DNA of 64,000 nucleotides. Origin: Pyropia yezoensis. Its lineage: Eukaryota; Rhodophyta; Bangiophyceae; Bangiales; Bangiaceae. The stretch spans positions 2,168,882 to 2,232,881 of the forward strand of contig CM020618.1 in assembly GCA_009829735.1 (NCBI GenBank), read 5' to 3'. Shown piece after piece: positions 20,132-30,137 of this stretch (positions are counted from its first letter, which is position 1; each line of letters starts with the position of its first letter). The translations under genes and the position numbers were made by a program. The notes beneath the pieces were generated by a model. It was not told the origin of the DNA, searched no databases, and saw only the letters and a list, made by a program, of their open reading frames with translations.

Positions 20132-22112
20132 CTTTACGCTGACGGGACCGGCGACGGCCGCCGAGGCCGCGGCCGCCTACGTGGCGGAGTCGACGCGCAA
20201 GGCCGACGGCAGCCGCGTGCAGCAGCGGGTGGCGGGGAGCCCCACCACGCAGCTCGAGAAGCAGGGCTTTCCCGTCGCCGCGGTCAAGACCCTCACCGTG
20301 GTGTCGGCAGACCCCGGCAACGCCGCCATCCTGACGGCTGTCTTGTCGGGGCCGACGGCGGCGGCATGGGGCGACCGCCCGTGGGTGCGCTGCCGCCGGC
20401 TGGCGCGGTCGCAGCTGGTGGCGGCGAACGCGCTCACCCGCGCGGCACTGGCGCTGGACGCCGTCGTGTGGCGGACGGCCTCGCTGGCGCCCGCGGAAGC
20501 GGCTGCTGCGGGCGCGGCGGCGGCGGCAGCGGCCGGGGCGCGTCCAGGCGCCCTTCCCCCGACGCCGGGGCGGAAGAAGCGCAAGGCGGGCCCTGGCGGT
20601 GCCGAGCAACGGCAGATGCCGTGCGGCAAGGCGGCAATGTCGGGACCGCCAAGCCGGGACGCCGCCGGCGAGACCGCTGCGAACGCGTCACCGGCGCGCC
20701 CGCCGTCTGCGAGAACCGTGCGGGGGCCGGCAGCCTCTCTCCGCCGTGGCGCTATGCGGCGGCTGCAGGCCGCGGCGCAGTGCCTGGTGGCGGCCACCGG
20801 CAACGGCCGGTGGCAAATGCCGCGTCACGCGGCCGTGAACGTGGCACTCGGCTGCCTGCGCCGGGCAGCCGCCGGCTGGGTCCGGCCGCTCGTGGGAGAC
20901 GGGCGCCCCGACGGCGCCGCGTACGCGGCGTCCAAGACGGCGGCGGTGGCGCAGGACGTGGCCACCGCCGGCGCGTTTGCTTCAGCCCTGGACGGCCTGA
21001 CGGTGCGCGTGCCACACGCGGTGAGAGCGACGCGGGCTTGGCACGCGCCCCCCCCCGCGGGCGCCGTGTACACCCCGACGAAAGGCCGCTACACCGAAGC
21101 TGCAGGCAACGGCATGACGTCGCGGGCGGCGACGGCGCACCGGCGGGAGGCGGCGCAGGGGCTGAGCGCGCTGCGACCGCCGCCGGCCACCACCCCCGAG
21201 TCGGTGGCCGCCCACGAAACGGTGCGGACGGGCGACGCTGCGGCGGTGCTGGCGTCCAGCCGCCAGTGGATGGAGTCCCGGCGCCAGTCGCGGTACAGAG
21301 TCGCGTGGGGGGACGCGGCGACGGCGGGCCAGCGCAAGGCGCGGGTGCACCAAGTCATCCAGCGGCGGCGGCTGGACGAGGCCGTTGCGCGGGAGCTGAC
21401 GGGCGGCCGCCTCCGCCGCGTCGTCAACCGCTCGGCGGTGGTGCCAGTGGTCGGGCAGGCGGCCACACAGGGGGGCGCTACGTGGCTCCGGCGCCACCTG
21501 CGCCGGCTGTGCTGGATAGTGAACGCGGACGAGCACAACTCCAGCCAGGCGTGCGCCGGCTGTCGGCACCAGCTGGCGATTGTATACGCATCGGCGGCGT
21601 CGCCGCCGTGCGTGCCCCGCGGCACCATGATCAGTGGACGGCGGGGAGGCAGCCGTGGACGGCAGGGGCCGCCGCGAGCGCCGCCGACGGCTGGTTGGGA
21701 GCGCACGCAGCCGGTGTGCTCCGCGACAGGGCGGGCGGCCTGCCGCACAGAGGGCGCCAAGCTAGCGGCGGAGCGGGCGGCCAAGCACGCACCCCCGACA
21801 GGGGTGGTTTTTCGTGCTCCCGCCGCCGCGGGCGTGTGGGGCGTCAAGCGCTGCGTGGAGCGGACGTGCCCCCAGATGCTGGTCATCCGAGACGTCAACG
21901 CAGCGGCCAACATGGGGTGGAAAGCGCTGCAGCAGATACGGCAGCTGCCGTGCCACCCTTTTGTACGTCCGCAACAAGTGCGACGGCCACGCCCGGGAGG
22001 AGGTAATGGGCGGGAGGCGGACACAGCCCCGACGGACACCCTGGGTACGGCAGAGTCGGGAGACGGGCGGCCAGCGGCGGCGGGCGGCGGCGCGGTGGCA
22101 TCCACGGCATGA
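20127..22112 (+). pseudogene. Fanzor-like gene, 3' part with RuvC and zinc-finger motifs
   Basis: 660 codons to TGA at 22110 in one uninterrupted frame. Motifs: RuvC-I SADPGNAAILTAV (Asp codon 20310-20312); a basic nuclear-localisation-like GRKKRKAG (about 20570) inside an Ala/Arg-rich insertion; RuvC-II region IVNADEHNSSQACAGC with Asp-Glu at 21528-21533 and CxxC at 21552-21563, resembling the D-E-x-x-T/S-S-K-x-C-x-x-C signature of Fanzor; and RuvC-III RDVNAAANM (Asp codon 21891-21893) preceded by a second Cys pair. Fanzors are known RNA-guided DNA nucleases related to TnpB. Here the gene is long (about 1,200 codons in total) because of low-complexity insertions. The catalytic residues look intact, but the gene is cut by element A. 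Confidence 0.85.
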
Positions 22113-23735
22113 GTCGATTCAACCCCGCGGTACTCGTGCCTAGTGGCACCGGCCGCCGTCGGCTGTCCGGTCGGCCCAACCTCCCCGACGAGCCGCTCTG
22201 CGAGTATTTGTCGGGTGTTCATTGTTCGTGTGGAGGGGGGCAACTCTGCCGGTGCTGAGTTCTCCCCTGTGGGCCGGTCCCCCCACATGCATAATCAGAT
22301 GTTGCTCTTTTGGCAAGGGATCTCAAGTGTTTGGTGACAGTGCCTGCTATACCGAACTGTACAAAGGCACAGCGTTTCGTGTCGCGAGGTTCGGGTATCT
22401 GATTTAGCTACCATGCACTTACGAGTTTTTTCGTTTGAGTAGGGGTGCTTTTGATTGTTGATTCGCCATGCGCGTGCCACAAAACTTTGAAAAGACTTCC
22501 GATTGTTCCTGCTCGGACAGGTCGGAGGCTGTGGGGAGAGCGACATCGTCTCGCATGACTGTGGTCGTTACACCTTCTCAAGGTGCTCTTTTGATGGGGA
22601 CGTACAGAGGAGGAGAGGAACCTCTGAGCGGGGCGACGAGGTGGCACCACCTTCAATGGAATTCAATTGGGTTTCAGGATCGTGGCAACGTGAGACGTCA
22701 TCGCGCGGCTCTCTCAATGACTGGGGGAGTACGGAGCAAGAACAGGAAGTGCGTGGGGAGGTGGGAAGATACGTTTCATGTAAAAGTAGGTGAAGCTTTG
22801 TGGGTATCGTGAGTTTGGAGAGCTGCAGCGCAGATCGCCACACCCTACGGGGGAAAAATGACTGCCTTTGAGGGCTCCAGAAGAGCACAACCTGCGACAG
22901 CGAATCCCAACGCAGTATGCATGAGCTTCAGAAAAAAGCATCCGAAACGGTCCAAATATGCGTCAAATGTGGTGTGTATGGTCCATGCGGTGGTTCGCGG
23001 CCTCAGACAGCAACACTGGATTTCCAAGCAGGTTCCTGCCGGATAAGGCCGAGTTTTCTCAATCAATGTAACTCCATCCACATTCGAAGTCAAGAATGGG
23101 GCTTGGTCTTGGGCATCCCCCATTCTTTTTGAGAATGGGGGGTGACCAAGACCATTCCCCATCTGCGAACCCGATTTGGGCCATTCTGGGAGCACATGTC
23201 TCCCATGGCACGGCAATTTCTCCAATACCATTCCAGGTGTACTCGATCACATCTGCGACGATGGACGATCGCAGCTCGAACGACGACTCAGCATACCCCC
23301 CCACCTCGGACTGTGGCACTTCAGGACAGATGTTAAACCGTCCTTCCCGGCTCGCCTAGCACCCCTTGCTACGGGTCCAGTGCACTGTCTGCCGTGTCCG
23401 GTCGCCGGTCGAGATTGTCACGCGATCATTTCGACAGTCCCAATGGGCACGCGGTCTCGGAGGGGGTCAGCATGCTGTCGTGCTGTCGCAGCCGGGCACC
23501 CCCCTGGCGGCGCCACAGGCGGGCCCCTCACGGCCCGCACTGCTGGCGCTGTGTGAATGGGGGAGCGAACGCCAGGTGGGGAGATTCTTTGGCTCCCACT
23601 GGCTGGGCAGTGACAGGTGGGCCTAGTGGGCCGGGGGAGAGCTGCACACAGGCTCCCCGCCGTCGTCGCGACCGTCTTCGTCGCCACCACACCCGCGGCA
23701 CTGCGGGCCACCACCGGCGCCCGTCGCCCGACCCA
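22113..23735. other. Intergenic, relatively AT-rich, no supported gene
   Basis: Several short frames are open on both strands but none has recognisable protein text. A Fanzor guide RNA would be expected at or just past the 3' end of the gene (about 22.0-22.4 kb), but I cannot identify one by eye. The only clear structure is the hairpin at 23102-23150. Confidence 0.5.
23102..23150. repeat. Imperfect hairpin
   Basis: CTTGGTC ... CCCCCATTCT, a short TTTTG loop, then AGAATGGGGG ... GACCAAG. Arms are about 19-25 bp with a small bulge. It could be a folded transcript end or a tiny inverted-repeat element; no target duplication was identified. Confidence 0.6.
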
Positions 23736-24387
23736 ATGGACCCCCACGACCTCACGCTGGACCAAGATGTTGGTGCACTGCTGCAGGACCAGGAAGACCT
23801 GGAAGCTGCCTCTGCTGTTGCCGCACACCTGGCGGTCATGCGCCGCTTTCGGCGGCGGGCGCGCGCGTCCCGTCGCGCCCGCCGCCGTCGTCTCCGGGGG
23901 TCGCCCCGAGGTCGCGGGGCCAACCAGCAGCGTGACTTTGCCCTGGGTGTTCACCTCATTTTGATGAACTATTTTCGTCTGAACGGGGCCCCGCCGGTGT
24001 ACTCGGAGAGCTACTTTGAGCGTCGTTTTCGTGTTCCCCGGCAGGTGATTGTCCAGATCTACCGCGCGCTGTGCGAGCGGCCGTGGTGGAAGCAGTCCAT
24101 CCACCGGTCGCCTGCAGTCCCATCCGCTCCAGAAGCTGGTCGGCGCTTTTCGTGTGCTGGCCTATGGGGAAGCAACTGAGTACTGCCGAGTATCCGCCTC
24201 GATCATTGAACTGGCTGTGAAGCGCCTGTGACTCTTTCTGGTGGATGAGTATGGACCTATTTACCTGCACCCCCCCAACGATGCCAAGCTATCGATCATA
24301 TTGCGACGTAACGCGGCCAGGGGGATGCCAGGGTGTATCGGGTCGCTGGACTGTTCTCAGCGGGAGTGGAAGAACTGCCTAAGATAA
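23736..24387 (+). pseudogene. PIF/Harbinger transposase, N-terminal half
   Basis: From ATG 23736 (MDPHDLTLDQDVG): an acidic start, an Arg-rich stretch, then YSESYFERRFRVPRQVIVQIYRA, typical of the region before the catalytic core. A frameshift lies near 24110; text resumes as HPLQKLVGAFRVLAYGEATE. TGA at 24229-24231, then LVDEYGPIYLHPP and GMPGCIGSLDCSQREWKN, the Harbinger motif holding the first catalytic Asp. The frame ends at a TAA soon after. The residues after the Asp are SQR rather than the usual MHW. Broken and not functional. Confidence 0.8.
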
Positions 24388-25004
24388 CCCCCCCTGCGTT
24401 GCTCTGTTACCATGTCGTGCAAGATGGGCACTGCCTTCGCCGCTGCGCAGACAGTAGTCACCCGTGCGTAGCGCGCTGGGTGCCTGGCGATGTGGAAGCG
24501 GGCTGTCAAAACGGCGTAAAGGCGCTCAACGTCCTCCCGCAACGCCTCCTGCAGCCGGTTGAACGTCTTCCGCTTCTCGGTGTTTGCGTTTCCGTACGAG
24601 GAAATAAAAAAGGCGTCGCTGGGGTAAATGCCGTCCACCAGGTAGTAAAGCAGCGTGCGCGTTTTGCCGTTGACCGTAAATGGCTTATTGCGGGGAGGCC
24701 AGTCCCCAGTAGTGACGGCGTGGTAGAGCGGCGACTGCTGCATTACGTTCAGGTCGTTCATGCTTCCCGGGCACCCCACAAAGAGGTGTCAGATGTACAG
24801 GTCCTCATCACAAACCGTCTCCAGCACCACCGCGCGCCGCCCCTTCCTTCTCTGGTATAGGCCCCCGGCTGCTGCAGGAGACGTGGGGGGAGTTGATGGG
24901 GAGCTTGGACCTGTGTACGCTGCCGCCTGTACTGGCGCACCTGGCGGCGGGGGGGGCGGTGGGCCAGCTGGGGGCATCGTCGGCGGGGACCACGAGCCGC
25001 CCAT
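24357..25004 (-). pseudogene. PIF/Harbinger transposase, C-terminal half, inverted
   Basis: Reads right to left: GLYQRRKGRRAVVLETVCDEDLYI, then TGA at 24789-24791 where Trp is normal (YIWHLF), then HLFVGCPGSMNDLNVMQQSP, LVDGIYPSDAF (second catalytic Asp) and REDVERLYAVL (catalytic Glu). It carries exactly the portion missing after WKNC on the + strand, which is what an internal inversion would produce. It ends at about 24.36-24.39 kb, where the + strand half also ends. Confidence 0.8.
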
Positions 25005-25319
25005 TGTGCAGCCGACCGGCCAAGTTGCCCCAAACGCTTTTATACGGGCGATGCACGCGTGGAGAGAGGTGCGCAGTACGCGCGAGCACGAGGCACGTAC
25101 ATGGCATCAAAAAGTTTTTTTTTTTCCCCGTTCAGCAGGGGTTTTTTTTTTCCTTGGATTTTTTTGTCTTGACGGCCATATATATGAGCGGCCAGCGCGC
25201 AAGAGACCAGGTAGTGGAGTGGACAGAGCCAGTTTTTAACAGTGGACACCATCAGCGCAGCATACCGGGCAGCGTGTGAGCAGGTGGGATCTCAGGGGTA
25301 TGAGCACAGTGGGAGAGAG

Positions 25320-25850
25320 CTAAAGCCGTGGACAGGGGCGCCACCGTAGCATTGCCTGCTCGGTGACACGGAGTGTGGCGTTCCCCAACAAAGCAGAAAC
25401 GCCGCCAACACCCGCAACCCCACGCTGTCGGGGATGGTGGGGGGGCGCTCTCTCTCGGTAGTCGTCACGTCCGTCAGTGGTGTAGACGGGGGTACGGGGG
25501 CGTGGCTGCTCGTCGGGGTGGTCGCGAGGAGGGCATGGGAAGCCGGTGCGTCGGTCCCACTCGTCGTTGCCGTTGTGGCGGTTAGTGGGGGTGCCGGCGT
25601 CCCAGCCGCGGCCTCGGCCGCCATAAAAAGACGGAGAAGGCGCAAAGGTCCAGCCGGGAGCGGGCGCGGCCGCCCACGGGCAAGGGCACGTCCAGTGGCA
25701 GAGCGGAGACGGCGGGGTCGACGGCGACGGCGCCCAGTCGGCGTACGGCTGCTGCAGCTGCTGCTGCTCCCAGGAGTTGCGGCAAGGACGCGGCGGCCCC
25801 GCCGGGCCGCCACGGCGACCATCGCCGCGGCCGTTGCAGTAGCCATGCAT
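25320..25850 (-). CDS. Hypothetical low-complexity protein
   Basis: A 176-codon frame from ATG 25850 (MHGYCNGRGDGRRGG), Gln/Pro/Arg-rich, with a less repetitive end (VSALLGNATLRVTEQAM). A second minus frame overlaps it for most of its length, so openness may reflect composition alone. It sits beside the inverted transposase half and could be host or transposon sequence. No family recognised. Confidence 0.2.
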   Translation of the reverse strand: MHGYCNGRGDGRRGGPAGPPRPCRNSWEQQQLQQPYADWAPSPSTPPSPLCHWTCPCPWAAAPAPGWTFAPSPSFYGGRGRGWDAGTPTNRHNGNDEWDRRTGFPCPPRDHPDEQPRPRTPVYTTDGRDDYRERAPPHHPRQRGVAGVGGVSALLGNATLRVTEQAMLRWRPCPRL

Positions 25851-26215
25851 GGCAGGCAGGAGCGGGTGGCGGGCAGGGAGGGCGGGGCGAGCCGCGCGTG
25901 GCGGGGTGGCGGTTGAGGGCGGGAGGGTCGGGTGGAGCTGGGCACGGCCGCCGTGCACGGTGGTGGCGGTGGAAAAGCGCGGGCGCGGCGGCGCCGCTTC
26001 CAAGGGCGAGAGAGTAGGCTCCGTCCAACGGGAAGAAGGCGCCACGGGGCCCCGTGCGCGCACCCACCCCCCCCCCCCCGGTCCACCCCTCTCAGTGCGC
26101 CCCCCTATCCCGACTCCCCCACACGCCCGCGCACACCCACCAGCCCCCGCCCACGAACGCCCGCCGGCCGCCGCCCACGCACACCCCGCGCACGCGCTCG
26201 AGGAGGTGCCCCGCC

Positions 26216-26790
26216 CAGATTGCGGTTGGGGCGCCCACGCGGCACCCCGCCTTCCTCGTGTGCCTGGAGGGCGGTGTGGGGGGCGGGCGGGAGCCCCGCA
26301 GCATTTGCGGTGGGGGGTTGGGGCGCCGACGGGGCGACCCGCCCACGGCGTGTGCCTGGAGGGCGGTGTGGGGGGGTGGCGGGAGCCCCGCAGCATTTGC
26401 GGTTAAGGGCTGGGGCGCCGACGGGGCGCCCCGCCCGCCAGGTATGCCTGGAGGGCGGTGTGGGGGGCGGGCGGGAGCCCCGCAGCATTTGCGGTGCGGG
26501 CGAGACGGCCCACAGCTTTTGTCTTTGCGGGTTGGCGCGCCAACAGGGCGCCTTGCCCGAATGTCGCGCCTGGAAGGCGGGATGAGAGGCGGGGGGAAGG
26601 CGGTTGTTATGGAGGGGTGTGAGGCAGCCCCGCAGCGTTGGCGATTTTGTGAAGGGGCGCCGACAAGGCGACCCGCCCCCCGGTTGCCGATGGAATACGG
26701 CGTGTGGCGGGGATGGGGGAGCCCCGAAGCTACTCCTGTTGGAGTCGGGCGGGACCGGGAGCCCCGCGCGGGTGGGGGCGTCTGGAAGGC
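26216..26790 (+). repeat. Degenerate GC-rich minisatellite, unit about 90-95 bp
   Basis: About five diverging units. Each has the core TGCCTGGAGGGCGGTGTGGG followed by GGGAGCCCCGCAGCATTTGC, and a GGGGCGCC-GACGGGGCG block. The first three are very similar and the last two are worn. Confidence 0.75.
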
Positions 26791-27114
26791 GCTGGTGGGG
26801 GCGCGGTGTGGGGCGCCGGACTGAAATCACAACTGTGATCAGCCTGTCTGACCGGCCGCAGCGCGCGCGCTGTGTCGCGTTCACAGCCGTGTGGGGGGGG
26901 GCGGGAGGCGCCTGGTGCGCATTGTGGGCACCTCGACCGGGCGACTCGTTCGCGCTGGTGTGGCTGGACGGTGGAGTGGGGGTAGGGGGGCAAGCCCAGC
27001 AGGGATTGCAATCCGTGTGGCGGTTTCTGATTCTGCGACGATCGCACTCCATCTCCGGACCGCGTGAGTTTTGTCATTGTGATCCCCTGAATGATCTGTT
27101 TCTTCGTTGGACTT

Positions 27115-27119
27115 GGTCC
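27115..27119. repeat. Target-site duplication of element B, left copy
   Basis: GGTCC directly left of the first LTR, matching 45061-45065. Only one pair encloses both tandem copies. Confidence 0.85.
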
Positions 27120-27689
27120 TGTGGTATAAAACTCGATCCTTTCAGACACGTGTCAATATCCCTCGGGGAAAGGGACAGGTAACACAGAAAGGGGAACTAC
27201 GAGAATGGTATGCCTGTTGCCTCACGTGCCTGCTCGCAGAGCAAACAGATACGCACGGTAGTGCACACGGGGAAGAGGAAAGCAAACGCGCAGTTGTCTT
27301 TTTCCTGAGGGCGCGGGCCAAGGGCGCCTCGCTGTCCCTCTTAACGTGCATCTGGGGGAGCCTCGGCACGTTGGCCAGGTAGCCCCCCCATAACCCCGAG
27401 TGGCCCCGACCCGAGTCTAACCTCGTCAGGTCGGGGGCCACTATCACTACTAATTCTATTCCCACTCACTAATCTCACACTCAAATTCTCTCAAATCAAG
27501 TCCCTCACAAGTATGCAAAAACCCATCAGCAATCCCTCTCTCACGTGTGGATAGCGTAGTCCACCGCATCCCAGTGCCGGGCACGGGCCACGGCCGCCAA
27601 CCATCACCACACGGCGGGCGTGTTCTGGCACCTGGTGCCCTCTGGTTGTAGTCCCGGGTCGGCGCCAAGTCGGGGCCAGGGATGCTACA
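27120..27689 (-). repeat. LTR 1 of element B
   Basis: 570 bp, TGTGGTATAAAACTCG to GATGCTACA. It matches 44490-45060 with about six visible differences. TATAAA at the left end points along the + strand, toward the antisense ORF. Confidence 0.93.
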
Positions 27690-27704
27690 TAGCTCCCTCC
27701 CTAG
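27690..27704 (-). promoter_or_regulatory. Polypurine tract of element B copy 1
   Basis: Minus strand reads CTAGGGAGGGAGCTA immediately inside the 3' LTR. Confidence 0.6.
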
Positions 27705-27873
27705 TCCGGCACGTCCTCGGGCCGAGCCAGGTGCCACCGTGCACAGTCTCGAGCACGTCCACACCGGTGCCGAGGTCGAGCGTCTTCACCCTGGTCACGA
27801 TCACCTGCTCCGGTTCTCTGCCCCCCTTCTCTCCTTCACCTTGGCCCTCGCGTTTCCCCGGAGTCTGGACGTC

Positions 27874-29992
27874 ATGTCTAGTTCCGAGATCCAAGCTGGG
27901 CCCGTGGTTCCGGCGGCGAGTGTTGCGGAGGAGAACTCGGGTAGTCGCGCCCCTCTCCTGCCTCCGGTTCCTAGGGTGTCGATGTCGGCGCCGGTCGCCA
28001 CGGCGGGGACGGATCGGGTTCCCCCGGCTTCTGTGATGCACCCGGTCGAGACCCCCCCGGTGGGTCTCCCGGAGATGCTTCTTGGGCAGGACCCTCTGGC
28101 GGCCCGGCGTTACTCCACGGTGGTCGGCAACGCCGGCGCGGCCCAGTGCCAGCAGGATTGCTTGGACCTCTGGCGCAAGGAACTCCAGCGCGGGGTCCTG
28201 ACCGAGATGGATAAGGCTCGTCTTCACACGGCGGACCAGATGCGCCTGGCACAAGACCGCTCCCAGAGCTTCTCGGGTTCCTCTTGGGTTGCTCGTCTGG
28301 AGGATCTCCCCATCGCGCTGGTGCTGGATCTACCCTTGACCGAGCGTCGCGTGTCCGCGTCCGTTCTCCGGTGGCCGGAGGAGGAAGGGTACGTCCACCG
28401 GGCGCTCAAGGTCTGGGACGAGGCGCTCAAGGGGTCGGGGAGCCTGAACTGCGACCCCCGTCCGAGCATGGTCGCTCTGAAGCCGCCGCGTCCTGACCCG
28501 GAAGTACTCCAAGTTGTCACCGGCACGGGAGCAAGGCGAGCGACGCGGCCGTCAGCGTGACTTCCTCGTGAGCTGCAACCATCAGGAGTTCTGGAAGCTG
28601 GATAAGGCTAACCGGGCGGCGTACTACCCCAAGGTCATCCCGCAGCAGCAGGAAGTCGAGATCCCGGTCGGGTTTGCTCCTTCCAGCATCCCGTTCACCT
28701 GGTACTTCTTGGACGCCTTGACTCAGGCGTCGATCAAGGGCTTCTTCCACTCGATCCCGTACATGATGTACACGTCCGAGATGACAGTCTTGGCGGCCAA
28801 CCACTGGCTTCACGAGGTCTTGGTGTCCAACCGGCTTTGGTTTCTCCCTGACCTCCTGATGGTCTGGATTGTCGACAAGTTGACCGTCGACTTCCTGTGC
28901 AGCCAGGACGAAGAGTACAAGGGGCTTTTCCAGGCGATGATTGACTTCCGGCGTCTGGTGCCGGTGCATGACCGGAACTTCTTGAACGCGATTGCCGACC
29001 ACAACCGCCCGCGTCGGGATGGCTTCGGTTGGGTGCAGGTGGTCTACCAGTCTTCTCCGGCCAAGGTGCAGCTGGCGACGCCGCTTCCGGCGTGGCCGCA
29101 GCTAGGTAGCTTTCCTGCCCCGGCCGCCCTTGATCTTCTGCCAGTTGGGCCGCCGGTGCAGGAGTCGGGATGGGCCGCGGCGGTCGGTCGGGCGTCTGCG
29201 GCGGCTCCGCTTCCTCCTGTTGCACCTGTCGCCCCGGTGGCCTCGCCTGAACCGTTGCCGGCGCGTTCACGCCCTGTTCCGGCTGTGCCGGTACTTCAAG
29301 CTCCTCCGGCACCGCGCCTGTCTGCGGCGAGTCTGGGGGTGACCGTGCGGTCGCCTACCACTCCGGCCGCTCCGCCTCGGACGCCTTCTTCCAACGCCGG
29401 CGGCGCTGTGCCTCCGCTGGAGTTGGGTACTCCGGCTTCGGGGGCCGTTGTGGACCGTCCGGTGGTGTCATCCTCGGGGCGGTTCGAGATTCCGGCGCCT
29501 ACTCTGCGCCTTACCCGCTTCCGGGTGCCTGACTGGTACCTGAACCAAGGTGGCCCGACATGCGACCAGTACGACGTCGGTATGATTGAAGACCAGCTGG
29601 GTCGTCTTCCGGTGCAGGTTGAGGGCGTCGGGTCTTCCCTGGTGCTGGGCACTTACGCCAGCGTCTTGAACAACGTGGTTGACCGGGTGTTTGCTTGCGC
29701 GGACAGCGGCCAGATGTCGAACAGCCCGGTGGTTGGCGAACTTCTGGCGACCTTGACGCGGCATGGCTTGGCCCAGCAGTGGTCAGAAACCTTCACTGGC
29801 TTCCAGGGGCGCCGACGGGCATATCTGGATGAGCGGGAGCCCCCGGCAACTACCGGTACTACTCCGATGGCGTCATACCGGGATGCACCGCGTCCACCGC
29901 ACTACGTCATCCCGTCTTCCTCCGGTTCCCGTCGTGCCGCGGAGGCAGCGCTGGAGGACACTCCCGCGGCTCAGCGTCCGCGCCGGGAGTAG
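27874..29992 (+). pseudogene. Antisense extra ORF (aORF) of element B, copy 1, one frameshift
   Basis: From ATG 27874 (MSSSEIQAGPVV) to the stop at 29990-29992, on the strand opposite gag-pol and 145 bp from the pol stop. The phase changes once, near 28527, beside a GGG run. After the shift: FLVSCNHQEFW, AAYYPKVIPQQQEVEIPVGF, WYFLDALTQ and WLHEVLVSNRLWFLP, matching the element C aORF position by position, and more weakly element A. A Pro/Ala/Val-rich linker follows (about 29060-29510), then an ordered C-terminal part (RFRVPDWYLNQGG to about 29800). No catalytic motif recognised. The frameshift may be a sequencing error. Confidence 0.7.
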
Positions 29993-30137
29993 TAGTTGGA
30001 GGCAAGGAGGGTGAGGGTCTTGGGAGGAGCGAGGAGGGAAGAGGCGGAGAGAAGGGTTGCCCGAGCGGGTGCTTGTTTTCCTTGATTGTTCCATGCTTGT
30101 ATTGCGTGTTCTCCCTGATATACCCGTTCCCTTCTTC

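Larger units (their letters stand above)
23736..25004. mobile_element. PIF/Harbinger DNA transposon remnant, internally inverted
   Basis: The N-terminal half of a DDE_Tnp_4-type transposase lies on the + strand and the C-terminal half on the minus strand, the two meeting near 24.38 kb. Terminal inverted repeats and a 3-bp target duplication were not found by eye. Confidence 0.75.

Noticed and set aside
20366-22006. 546-codon + frame overlapping the Fanzor 3' half
   Set aside because: Shadow frame of a very GC-rich gene; the Fanzor phase alone carries RuvC and zinc-finger motifs.
25292-26086. 264-codon minus frame MDRGGGGGCAHG...
   Set aside because: Overlaps the frame at 25320-25850 and two + frames; composition-driven.
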